From: Zanthoxylum bungeanum
Taxonomy: Eukaryota; Streptophyta; Magnoliopsida; Sapindales; Rutaceae
Direction of reading: 5' to 3'
Length of the DNA stretch: 64,000 nt
Assembly: GCA_019454045.1 (NCBI GenBank)
Contig: SKCR01007820.1
Span: forward strand, 186,001 to 250,000
The notes below the pieces were generated by a model. It was not told the DNA's origin, made no database searches, and was given only the letters and a program-made list of their open reading frames with translations. Positions 34,867 to 45,674 of the stretch are shown piece after piece; position 1 is the first letter of the stretch, and each line of letters begins with the position of its first letter. A program made the position numbers and the translations under genes.

Positions 34867-34990
34867 TTGAAATTAAAATTATGAATAAATTTATGAACAT
34901 TATGGTAAAAACAACATATAAATAAATTTTTTTCCCTTTATCTTTCATTTATTTGTTGAAGTTATGTATGAATTTCTTAGATTTGCACAC

Positions 34991-35220
34991 TACCAAAAAT
35001 ATATAAATTTTAGAATTTTTTTCACCGGTCCATTCAAAGATTAAAAAGTATAGTAAACGTCCACCTATTATATTATATGTATAGCTAATATTTATACGTT
35101 TCAATCATATACCCAAATTTGATATACTTTTCAATCTTTGGGTGGACCGGTGAAAAAAATTTAACGATTTATATATTTTTTATAACGGGCTAAATATTGA
35201 GTATAAAATTGATAATTCCC
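34991..35220. mobile_element. Foldback MITE-like element, probably MULE-derived
   Basis: The left arm has AATTTTTTTCACCGGTCCAT and the right arm ATGGACCGGTGAAAAA-like sequence (GGGTGGACCGGTGAAAAAAA). The arms pair over about 60 bp with a 70-bp spacer. The right end reads ATAATTCCC at 35212-35220, similar to the MULE terminus above. I could not find the matching left end or a clean direct repeat, so the left side may be truncated. Confidence 0.6.
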
Positions 35221-35299
35221 TTTTAATTTATATGTTTCTTAGTATAAAGATGAATAAATATTGGATTTTTTAATTAGATTTTTATGTAATGAAGAAAAT

Positions 35300-35445
35300 T
35301 TCATTAATCTGTAATTTTTTTCTAACAAGTAACTTTGCGGCTAAATCCAGGGGAGGAGGTATGTGTGAATAAACCATGTAAATTTATCAAATTATGAGTT
35401 TCTCAAACCTTAGGGGTGGTATGTGAAACATACTCCCTAAAAAAA
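35300..35445 (-). repeat. Right arm of the inverted repeat pair
   Basis: Reverse-complement relative of 34207-34325. Its outer end reads GGGAGTATGTTTCACATACC on the minus strand, which could be a terminal inverted repeat of a larger element containing the two MITEs. Confidence 0.55.
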
Positions 35446-35671
35446 ATCTTAAAGAAAATTCCACTATTTTTCTGTTTGAGTTGATCTTATCTAAGAAGTA
35501 TTTGGGGTAATATTATTGAATTCTTGGGTTATAAATTTTCTCGAGTAAGAAGATTATAGTTTGTCCATTAATATTTGACCCTTATCAAAACTATCAAAAT
35601 ATCTATTTATAATATTCAACATTCCCTGGATTCAAATCCAAAATCTCAATATCGAAGTGTATTTCGTTATT

Positions 35672-36660
35672 CACTATAAATTAGAAACATAATTAATACA
35701 TACAAATGGATAAACTATGTCTTTATTATATGAAATTTCGACCCTAATAAACCCTTTAGCGTCGAATTACAAGGGTGGACCCTTTAGTATCTAAAAAAGT
35801 TTCGACGCTAAAGAGTGGACCTTTTAGCGTCGAAAGAACTGTTTGACGTTAAAGGGTTCACCATTTAGCGTCGAATTTAAATTTCGACGCTAAAGGTTCC
35901 ACCCTTTAGCGTCGAATATCAATTTTGACGTTAAAAGTTAATTTTAAATTTTTCGAATTCCCCCTTCTAAAATTTGAATTTATTACCTAATAAAATTAGA
36001 TTTAAATTTTTGAATTTAGGGACGAATTTTCGACGCTAAAAGTCAAATATTTCGACGCTAAAGGGTAAATTTAAATTTTTCGAATTCTCGCTTTCTAAAA
36101 TTTGAATTTATCCCCTAATAAAATTAGATTTAACATTTTGACATTTAACGACGAATTTTTGACGCTAAAAGTCAAAAATTTTGATGCTAAAGATCAAAAT
36201 TTTGGCGGAAATAATTCTCGCTATTTGAGGACATTTAGCGACGAAAGTCTATTTCGTCACTAAAGGTTATTTTTTACCCTTTCATTTCTCATATTCTCAC
36301 TTTCTTTCTCTGATACTCTTATTTCCTCTATAAAATTCCTTTTTCCTTGAGTGTATTTGATTTTTTGTATTTTATATTAACATCTATTTTCTTAAAAAAT
36401 TTTGTAGAGGAATATGAAGATGAAGAAATTGTGAAAATGAAGATAGTGGAGAAAATGAAAGTGAAGATGAAAAATATATGAAAGCGAAGATGGAGAAAAT
36501 GTATAGAAAATTTTATTTTATCATTTTGTTTATTATTTTCTTTTTTTTTGTGAGAAATTTTGTAATTTTATTTTTATATCAATAAAAATATCATTATTAT
36601 AATTTTTTAATAAAAAAATTTGTAATATTTTTTTATAACAAATTTAATTACTTTTATAAT
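35672..36660. mobile_element. W: CACTA-like non-autonomous transposon, left part
   Basis: Dense copies of TTTAGCGTCGAAA and its reverse complement (at least ten between 35757 and 36260) resemble the subterminal repeats of CACTA (En/Spm) elements, where transposase binds. A possible end CACTATAAA lies at 35672. The other part (59170-59513) ends in CTATAGTG, that is CACTATAG inverted. A purine-rich tract at 36410-36500 (GAAGATGAAGAAATT and similar) might be a relic of an acidic reading frame. No transposase. The left end and the 3-bp target duplication are not established. Confidence 0.6.
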
Positions 36661-37030
36661 TGTACGGGCCAAATTTGGGCCCAATGGTAAAATCGTCTTT
36701 TCACTTCGAACCCAACAGTAAACAAAGCCCAAAAGTGATAACCCAGCCCAGAGAATTTAACATTATTGAGTCACAATTAAGTCAGCAGCTTAAAGACAAC
36801 CCTTCCTTATTATATACCAACTACTCCCCCTCATTTTCCTAACACAATGCATATTTTCACATGCTCAACCTATTTTCATCAAATACATGAACACGTTGTG
36901 GGACTTATGCCAACTAATGAATTCACCTTTCTCTACCTATAAAATAACAACACAATTCAAAACATTTACATTCAAGTCTTAGTTCTCATACTTGAGCTCT
37001 CTAAGCTTCTCACTCCCTAAACCCAAGCCA
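36661..37030 (+). repeat. Z2 5' LTR, truncated
   Basis: Matches the first 370 bp of the Z2 3' LTR up to CTTCTCACTCCCTAAAC, then breaks off. The last 220 bp, the primer site and the gag N-terminus are missing and replaced by unrelated DNA. TATA box TATAAAATA at 36938-36946. Confidence 0.85.
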
Positions 37031-38221
37031 AAAACTTGACCGGCGTAATCACACATGTATAACGCAAGCGCACATATCGTTCAAGTAGTATAAAAAGTAT
37101 CGATCCCACGAGGACTTAATACCTAATCTATTAATTTTATGAGGTCAAATGATTACTAGTATCTAACAGGTTGATTAATTGATTGGGAATGGTGATGATT
37201 TTAAATTTAAAAACAAGTAAATAAAATTGCGCAAAAGTAGATTGAGGAAATTCAAATTTATAAAACTATCAAGAGTTGTGATTTCTTCCAATATCATTTT
37301 AAAGATGAAGTGGTTATTTCATGTTTGTGTAATATATCGGTTTACTAACCTGGAACACGAAATTATGCGAAAGCCTCTGTGATGGTCAGACGCAAATACC
37401 CAGTTTAACCCAATCGAACCATAAGTCTATGTCAACCAAATTACCTGGATTCATTAAGTTTAAGTTCCAATTATGGCTGCCCACGCCCGACAGATATATG
37501 TCTATCCTGTAAGGAAATCTATTAAAGGGTTATCTATCCTCAAGGAAGATCGCAAGCTATTAAGTCTAAGGCTGAAACCTAAAATTCATTTGTCAAGTTT
37601 ATTTTAGATTTACCAGATCAATCTTATTAGTGGCCAGTTAACAAGACGCATTAAGCTTAAGACTTAATAAGTAAACCTTTAAATTACCCAAACTATAAAA
37701 TAACCTCTTATAAACGGTGATATTAAAATTCATCACAACCCTAGATAATTAACTTAGTTACGACACATAACTAGGGCTAGTAAAAACTTAAAAGTAAAAT
37801 ACATAAAATGCTGAAAAGTAAATGCGGTAAAGTAAATACCGAAAAGTAAAATTACAATAAAATAAAATGCTAGGGTTAAAGGATCTACTTTTACCACTAC
37901 TAATTTAGATATCTCTCTTAATATAATATATTAACTTGTGATAACATTACCAACCAGCCATATAGGCGGTAACCTGATTAAGTCAATTAAGTCCGACATG
38001 CCATAAAGGCGGTATATTACCAACCGACCAACCGGACGGTATCCATACTTAGTCAGATTAAAACCAGTTTATAATTGATTACCAACCGGCCAATATAGCG
38101 GTATCCTTGTTAAGTCAAATTTTAAATAGTGAATATATTATAATTAAGGGAGATTAATCTAAATAGCAGTAATAAAAGTTTTACCTTTCACCCTAGCAGT
38201 GGGAAGTTACCTCCTCATGTT
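37031..38221 (-). mobile_element. Foreign retroelement fragment replacing the Z2 5' region
   Basis: Unrelated to Z. On the minus strand its end reads GGTCAAGTTTTTGGC (37027-37041), which resembles an LTR end followed by the first bases of a TTTGGCGCC-type primer site, and GTGGGATCGATACTTTTTAT precedes it (37090-37110). It may be part of another gypsy LTR. Inside are three imperfect copies of a roughly 60-bp unit around TACCAACCGGCC with GGCGGTA (37947-38120). No ORF. The right boundary with gag is near 38222. Confidence 0.45.
37945..38120 (+). repeat. Minisatellite with TACCAACCGGCC core
   Basis: Three to four imperfect copies (near 37948, 38017 and 38079) of TTACCAACCrGCCATATAGG followed by CGGTA and TTAAGTCA. 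Confidence 0.7.
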
Positions 38222-38900
38222 GAATAGTAAAAACTCACTAAATTTCGATGCTACACAATGGACCAAGCCATGGACCGGGCCCAAATTGAAATCAGGTGGG
38301 AAGAGGACAAAAGGAACAAAAGAAAATAAAATTCATCTAGCTTACAGAATGATAGAATACAAAATACTCCCAAACGACACAAGGAATTTACTGGCAAAGT
38401 ACTACAGCCTGTAGATATGAGGAATCATCAAAGGTCACATCAACATTTCAACCGAGACTTCAACCGTCAACCCTTACCTTACAGGGTCCGAGATAAGTCT
38501 GTAAACAGGGAGAGACTCCCAGACTATAATTTCACTGTTTCCCTAGGAGAATTGGTTCCGGTCTTCAAAAAGATGGGCAACGAAGTAAGATGGCCCCCAC
38601 GCTCCAGAGACTATTCCGCCAAAAAAGATACTAGCAAATGGTGTGAGTTTCATAGGGATTATGGCCATACGATAGCAGATTATGTAGCATTAAGCTTGGA
38701 AGTGTTGGAGTTGCTGAAAAAATGTCTCCCGAAAGATTTGCTCACAGAAAAAGGCAAGGCTACGATGGCTTGAAGAGACGAGAAGGAAGATGGCCCCCAC
38801 CACCACCACCAATTAACAATACAGTGAGTTTTATTTCTGGTGGATCTGAAGTCAGCGGTATCTCATACTCTGCCGTGAAACAATATTCCAGAGCAGTAAT
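38222..38900 (+). pseudogene. gag: Retand-like gag C-terminus and zinc knuckle (Z2)
   Basis: 38231-38345 aligns with Z1 gag 18966-19080 (TKFRCYTMDQAM, then AxIEIRWEEDKRN). After a stop near 38330 the frame continues through a linker rich in basic residues to WCEFHRDYGHTIADYVAL (about 38638-38695), the zinc-knuckle region. The final knuckle cysteine is Tyr (DY instead of DC), so metal binding is probably lost. A proline run (PPPPPP) and FISGGSEVSGISYSAVKQYS follow, the usual linker into protease in this lineage. The ORF is cut at 38900 by Y2 and resumes at 48780. Confidence 0.85.
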
Positions 38901-41900
38901 TATAGCGACGCTGTCCGGGCTGGCGGCCCGATGGGAGTACGGAGTAGCCCGCGGAGGACTAAACCAGAGAATAAATGGAGTCGCCACCCAGTGTGAACTG
39001 GGAAATGATTTAAGGCCGCACTCACCCCTCGCAAGGGAAGACCTCAAACCGTTGGGTTCGGAATGGTCTCTTACTTATGCCAATTGTAATGAACGGGTTT
39101 ACGCAATGATGTAACCAAGTCTTATGCAACACATGCAAAATAATTCAAATGACATACAAGTTTGCACACCCATAAACATAAATATAAGTGAAAAAAAATG
39201 CATAATTCTAAAAACAAGTTAATCAGATAAGTGTGGCAATGACAATAAAAACGTTAACAATAATGACAGATAATTAAGCACATGATGCAGAAAGGAATAA
39301 CCAAAGAGGTAAGCATGCATAAAACATGATAAAGGAATCTGTCCAGTGTGTGCGCGTGCGTGTAGCGTTCGGAAACGCATTCGAACGGAGTGAGGCAGAA
39401 TACATGCGTTCGGAAACGCGTTCGAACGGGGTGGGATGTGATGCATGACAAGACAGAATACATGCGTTCGAGTAGCATTCGAAAACATGTTCGAACGGGG
39501 TAAGGCCGAATGCATGCATTCGAGTAGCGTTTGTAAACGCGTTCGAATGGAATGAGGCATAATGCATACATTTGTGTGGCATTCGGGAACATGTTCGAAC
39601 GAGATTACAAAAACGACATCTATAGTGACATAAAAACATGCATGAGTGTTTCTCAAGCGGTACGTGGAGTTGTATCCCATGTACAGACCGCACTACCGTC
39701 CATTCGGATTCGGCTACAGAATTTATGTCTGGGTTTCCATCCGATATACCGTAAAGGATAACACGCAATCATTAACACAACGCGATCATTAACCCAATGT
39801 TGACATACATGAAATATGATAATGTATATAACAATAAATAATCGAAGAGACAAATACGTGAAATAACAAGAAAGATAAATAACACAAAACAAATGCGGAA
39901 CAATAAAACAACAATAAACGTAAATTAAATGCGAAATAATAAAAGACTAATAATACGAAATAAATACGGAATAATAAATATGTGACCAAAGAATTTGGCC
40001 GTTTTCAATGTAGGATTTCGCATATCCGGTTGGACATATTTCACGTCCAACCAAGCAGGCCGTTTCCAGGACGGCAAAATAAAATATAATACAGGGTGCC
40101 ATCAGGTTTTACCTTTTAAGTCGCTTCTCGGGAGTGTGTTGGGACATCGCCGGAAGGGTTAACGTTTCCACTATTTTTTCTGGTTCATTGGTTCGCTGTT
40201 TCCACTCGTTGTTTTCTCTATTTTCTTCGATATTTTGGTCGTTGTTTGTGTGTTGTTTTCGGTCACCTTTTCACCAGTTTTAGGGACTATTTTTGGGTTA
40301 TTTTCGAGACTGTTTTCAGGGGTGTTTCAGTGATTTTTGGGACTGTTCTCTGACTTATTTTGGGCTACTTTTGTTAACTGTTTTGGTTGTATTTTGGGAC
40401 TGTTTTGGGAGTGTATTTTGGGTGGTCTGGCTCACGGTTTTGCTGCTTTGTTGATTAGTTTGGTGGCTGCTGCTTGGCTGTATTTTTGTTGATGTTTCTG
40501 CCAAGTGAGAAGGGGTTATTTGTGGTTGTTTTACTCGGTTGTAGGAGGGGACTGCTTTGTTGTTTCACGTCCAAAAATGGCTTCTGGCTCCACGTTCATG
40601 CTGCTTTTGTTTGTCTTTTTTTGCCACTTGTTGCTCTCATTTTTTTTTGTTTATTATTTTGTTCTCTTGGTTTTTGGTTTGTTCGGTGACCTTGCAGCTT
40701 GTGTGTTGATTTGTGGCTTTGACATGTGTGGCGAGCATGGTATGTGTTTAGTTACTGTGTGTGAGTGTCTCCTAGGGTTTGTGTCTTGTGCCAATGAGGG
40801 CTGAAGGGTTTGTGTCTAAGGGTCTGTGTTTGCTTTTGATGTATGTTCAGCTTTGGGGCAGTTAACTTGGCATATTATTGTTTGTTTATTTGGTTTGGGG
40901 TGGTTTCTAGTCGGTGGGGGTTGTTGTGTGTTTTGGCAGTTTGTGGGTTGTGTGATGTTGAGTGAGTTGCTATGTTAGTCGGTGTGTGTAGCCTAAGTTT
41001 TGGTCGGTGGTTGAAGAGTTTTACGGGGCAGTTCGTGGATCCGTGTGAGTGAGGGAGAGAGCCGTGAGTTGGGTATTGCGTCGTGTGGCTTTTGTTTGCT
41101 CACGGCTTTAGGGTTTGTCTGTGTGTGCCGAGTGAAGTTGAGAGGTGGGTGTCGTGGCTTGAGTTCAGTGAGGGTTGTCTTTTTTTGTAAAGATGTCGTG
41201 GGTCTAGGTTTGGTCAGTTTGTTGATGGTGCGTGTGGCCGTTTGTTGAGTGGGTGGTCCTTGGGTGAGTGTCAGGTTTGTTGTTTCTCGTGTGGGTTTGC
41301 CGAGTAGGTTCTGAGAGAGAGAATAGAGATGAGCGAGCTGATTAGGGTTTTTTCATCATGGAGAGGGGTTTCTGTTGTGAGTTAAGGTTTGTTTTATGGC
41401 CGTGAGAATGTTGGGAAGAAGAGAGAGAGACGTCGTGGCGTTGTCTTTATTTTTTACGTGGAGGGCTACATGTTGAAGGGTTTTTTTGGTTTGGTCAGTT
41501 ATCGTGAGTCGTTTGGAAGAAGAGGAGGGAATGGAGAGTGGCGAGAGGAAGCAGGGAAAAATTGAGGGAGGATAGAGGTAGAAGATGAAGCTCTTAAGGT
41601 TTTCTGTTGTGCCGAGTTAGTGAGGGAGAATGAGGCGTCTAGGGTTTTTGTGTGAGGCCGTGTCAGTGAGAAGGGTTAGGGTTTGGTTTAAGTGGTCTTT
41701 ATATAGTGGTGAGCTAGGGTTAGGGTTTCTTGGTAGTGTTAAGGTTTTGAATGGGTACATATGGGCTTTGGATGGGTGCGGGGTTTTGGGCCAAGATTAA
41801 AGTTTGAAACAGGAATTGACTAAGCGAACCCGCGGCTAACTAGCGAATTTAAATTTGACGAGCTATTAATTTCATAATTTTCCCTTCCGTCGTCCGTTTC

Positions 41901-41980
41901 CCGCGACTTCTATGACTTATCGGGTAGTGCCTCTATACGAGGCTCATCATCGGGCATTATGTAAAAATGCAGTGTCTACA
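38901..41980 (-). repeat. Y2 3' LTR
   Basis: 3080 bp. Plus-strand left end TATAGCGACGCTGTCC, right end GCAGTGTCTACA. GTTCGAACG units at about 39350-39610. A G/T-rich part (40180-41760) is the U3-R equivalent with TATA CTATATAAAG on the minus strand (41695-41709). ORFs in it are chance. Confidence 0.88.
39350..39610 (-). repeat. GTTCGAACG-centred repeat array, Y2 3' LTR
   Basis: About five degenerate units with ACGCGTTCGAACGG, each preceded by GCGTTCGGAA. Several have lost the palindrome by CpG decay (for example ATTCGAACG, GTTCGAATG). The 5' LTR copy is at 46125-46395. Confidence 0.85.
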
Positions 41981-41994
41981 GTCGCCCCCACTTT
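41981..41994 (-). other. Y2 polypurine tract
   Basis: On the minus strand AAAGTGGGGGCGAC, identical to Y1, directly before the 3' LTR. Confidence 0.85.
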
Positions 41995-42119
41995 GATGCG
42001 GCTTGTGCATTGTGTGACAGTGACAACTCTATCAAAGTTATGCCTGCATTTTTTATTTACCTGGTTCGTCGGCTGTCATACTTACCTGCTGCTTTACGAG
42101 ATGCTTCGAACTGAGTTGA

Positions 42120-43230
42120 TCTGGTGGTGAGGTGTTACGACCCATAAGGTTCATCCTATGATTCATTACCGAACTGAGCTGATTTGTTAGCGAGGTGCTG
42201 CAACCCTTAAGGTTCATCTCTGCAAGATGCTGCGATCTTTAGGATTCATTACTGAACTGAGCTGATATGAGGTGGTTCATTCCCGAACCATTGCTTGAGA
42301 GGTGTTCCATTCCCGGAGCGCCATTCCTGGCTTGCTAGTCCTCATTCCCGAGAAGTTGCTGATGTGATGGTGGTGGTCCATTACTGAACCGTGCTCCATT
42401 CCCGGAGCATCATTCCCGGCTTGCTAGTTCTCATTCCCGAGGAGTTGCTGATGTGATGGTGGTGGTCCATTCCCGAACCATGCTCCATTCCTGGAGCGCT
42501 CTTCCCGGCTTGCTAGACCTCATTCCCGAGGAGTTACTGATGTGATGGTGGTGGTCCATTCCCGAACCGTTACTGTGAGGTGGTCCATTCCCGAACCATT
42601 ATTGTGAGATGGTCCATTCCCAAACCGTTATTGTGAGGTGGTCCATTCCCGAACCGTTACTGTGAGGTGGTCCATTCCCGAACCGTTATTGTGAGGTGGT
42701 CCATTCCCGAAATGTTACTGAGTTGTACTGAATATTTGCTTTGTTCCCTGGGCTTTGTTCCCGAATAGTGCTGATAATGTGGGCTTTATTCCCGAACTGA
42801 ACTGAATGTGGGCTTTGTTCCCTGACTGTGTTGAGAGTGGGCTTTATTCCCGAATAGTGCTGATAATGTGGGCTTTATTCCCGAACTGAACTGAATGTGG
42901 GCTTTGTTCCCTAACTGTGTTGAAAGTGGGCTTTATTCCCGAAACTGCTTATAATGTGGGCCTCGAACCTGGGATTCATTCCCCAAAACTGATGATAATG
43001 TGGGCCTCGACCATGAGATTCATTCCCCAAACTGCTGATAGTGTGGGCCTCCACCCTGGGATCCATTCCCGAAACTGCTAATCATGTAGGCCTCGGCCCT
43101 GGGATCCATTCCCGAAACTGCTGATAATGTGGGCCTCGACCCTTGGATCCATTCCCGAACTGGGGATCCATTCCCGGAACTGCTGATAATATGGGCCTCG
43201 GCCCTGGGATCCATTCCCGAAATTGCTTGT
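42120..43230 (-). repeat. Hairpin-rich tandem repeat block, Y2
   Basis: Read on the minus strand (sense for Y2), units of about 29-45 bp contain GGTTC-GGGAAT-GGACC (at least six), GCTCC-GGGAAT-GGAGC (three), GCC-RGGAAT-GGC-like and CTC-GGGAAT-GAG hairpins. The loop GGGAAT is nearly constant while the stems vary and keep pairing. At 42730-43230 the units change to a phrase with GGGATCCATTCCCGAAA and GGGCCTCG on the plus strand, where stem pairing is weaker. Homologous in design to 10840-11560 of Y1. Confidence 0.88.
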
Positions 43231-45654
43231 CTTTTCCACTTTTTCCTTTTCTTCAAAACCCGCGAATAAAAACAAAACAAAAAATGCGTGTATGTGACGT
43301 GTATGCATGTATGCATGGATGTATTTCCTACATTTGCCTACAAATGTCTCTGGTCGCCCCTTGGGTCTGCTTATAATTTATTTCCGCCGGTTCTTTTCTG
43401 GTGATTGTTCAGTTCTTTTTTGTCTCATGGCTCAAGATTATGTTATGTCCCTTATTCGCGAGGTGGTAGACTGGTCGCCCCCATATTTGATTTAGCTTTC
43501 TGCTCTCCGTTGTTTGCATTAGGTCAATGAGGACCACGTGATGTGGTATTCCATATCATCATATTATATTACATGCTACGAAATAGTCCCAAAAGTTAAA
43601 CATATTATTGCCCTCAAAGAATGCCCAGTATTAAAACCAGAGAATCTTCAAAACATTCAATGCAACTCAAATCCAAGTCTTTGAATAAATGATCTAAGCC
43701 AGACTCAAAGTGTGTGTGTGCAAAGGTTCCTTTGCAGATTCATCCTCAGGTAAGCCAACTCAAAGATTTCGTCAAAAATTGGGATCGATGGGTCAAACCA
43801 ACCTAGATGTCTCAATTATGCCTTGCAGTTGCTTTTCTGTGCTCAATGTGGTATGGTTTTCTTTCTCTTTTGTCTCTATTTTTTTTCTTTTCGTTTTGAA
43901 CTTCTTCTTTTTTTCTTTTTTTTTTTCTTTTTTTTTTCTTTTTTTTTTTTCAACACACCTACCCTTTAAGGTAGCATTTCTCCTTATGGTGGTCCTAATA
44001 CTCGCCCATGGGTAGCTTCACGCTTATCGGTTATAGGTGGTTTAATTCTTTTCTTTAGAGACTTTTCTTTTATTTTCAACCATATCACACATCATAACAC
44101 AAGCAATCAGGATAGAAATTTAGGCGAACGATTATTCACCGACCTACAATTTCTTCAACTAGTCACTTTGCTAACTACTCAGGTTTTCACTGCTAAGAAC
44201 CTATAATTAAGTGCTTACGAGTCTAACATAGATCAACTACTCAAAACATCAGATAAAAGCACATCAAGAGTTTATCGTTTCTAAGATTTCACCCTAAAGC
44301 AATCAATTTCATCATCGGACTTATGCCTAACTATTAAGGACTAAAAACAAGCAATTTTTCTTTTCTCTTTTTTTTTTTCTTTTTTTCTTATTTTTTTCTT
44401 TTCTTTTGTTCTTTTTTTTTCTTTTCTTTTTTTTCACACTGGTCCTTCTATCCTTGCCGTAAATTTTTATGTTCCTCGGTTTCCTTTTCCCCAATATCCA
44501 TGTTTGCTAAACTCTTCTTGACAAGTCTTCTTTTTTCTAACCCAACGGATATCTATGATGGCTTTTAAGACACATGGGTTAACATGATGAGTGTATGCAT
44601 GAGATGCATGAGATGCAAGTAGTTATCAAAACAACATATATCCTTCCGACCTTATATCTCCCACACTCGTGGTAAGTCCATTTCTGTCCTAGGTATGGCT
44701 TATTTTATGCACCAATGTGGGGTACACAAAATCGTTCTCTCCTATGCTACAAAGGCGAACCTTGGCTACCTCAGTCCCTTTCCATCGGTGAAAGACAAAG
44801 ACCGCCCATTTACAACACGGACCAAGCCTATTATAGGGATCGTGCCATTATCTAGAAACGATGAATTGGGTCTTCGGTGATCACGGTCATGGGGATGGAC
44901 TTGGAAGCATCCAAAAGTATACAAATATGTCATAACAAGGCGTATCCTTTCTGGATGAAAGCCAGTGAGGATATCGGACTCATGTTTCTGGCATACTTGG
45001 ATCATGTTCGGACTTTCTAAGCCCATCAAAGTTTTCATACAAGTTGGCCCATTATCATTTTAAAACATTCAATTACATCATTGCGGTGTAAACTTGTCCC
45101 AGTTGTAAAAAAAGGCCCAACAGGTTTACACTTTTGCAATGACGTGGCTAAACAACTTCAAATGATAGGGGGCCCAAACACAAAGTGGTCTATCGGTATT
45201 TTAGAAGCTTTTGGCCCAATCATCATACGACACAAACTCATCCCAGTTTAATTGGCCCAACAAGCTCGCATCTCATGAAAAGAAGTCCAAATGAATCCAA
45301 ATGATGATGATCCCAAACACAAGCATAAATGATGGCTTCTTTAGGATATATAACTATGGTTCACATGTGGGTTCATAAGAGTATGGATAAAGGCTCCCAT
45401 TGGCGAAGGGTTGCCCACAACTAGGTCTCCCCACTCAAGGGTTCGAGTGACCAAATGAGAGCATTTTTTTATACCTTAAGGTACGTGCCAACGTGTGATG
45501 ATACCATATAACGATCCGCCGCTTCGAGCGAAAGCAACTTCACGATACACGATGCCATCAAGGTAAAAAGGGGTATGCAAAATATATGAGACAAGGTCAA
45601 CTAAAGCAAAAATCACAAACAATACAAGATATTATTTCGGGGCCGATTCTCTAT
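43231..45654 (-). other. Y2 internal spacer and leader without ORF
   Basis: No gag or pol can be read. Two poly(T/C) tracts on the plus strand (about 43860-43951 and 44358-44433; purine-rich in the sense strand) flank a 400-bp stretch. From about 44600 to 45654 the text is a diverged copy of the Y1 leader (for example TTTAAACTGG-like words and CTATCCCCAGTGGA next to the primer site). Confidence 0.65.
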
Positions 45655-45674
45655 CCCCAGTGGATTCGCCAGAC
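45655..45674 (-). other. Y2 primer-binding site
   Basis: Minus strand GTCTGGCGAATCCACTGGGG, one base different from Y1 across the core (GACTCC to GAATCC). Confidence 0.8.

Noticed and set aside
35672..35680. CACTATAAA as the certain left end of W
   Set aside because: Only about eight bases match the right end, and the 3-bp flanks (ATT and CAA) do not agree, so I keep it as possible only.
40474..41248. Hydrophobic plus-strand ORFs in the Y2 3' LTR
   Set aside because: The G/T-rich LTR strand yields Leu/Val/Phe/Cys-rich frames. The homologous place in the other LTR gives the same with different breaks.
43710..44015. 101-codon ORF with a phenylalanine-rich stretch like a membrane protein
   Set aside because: It reads through a poly(T/C) tract in the antisense direction of Y2. 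Not a real membrane segment.
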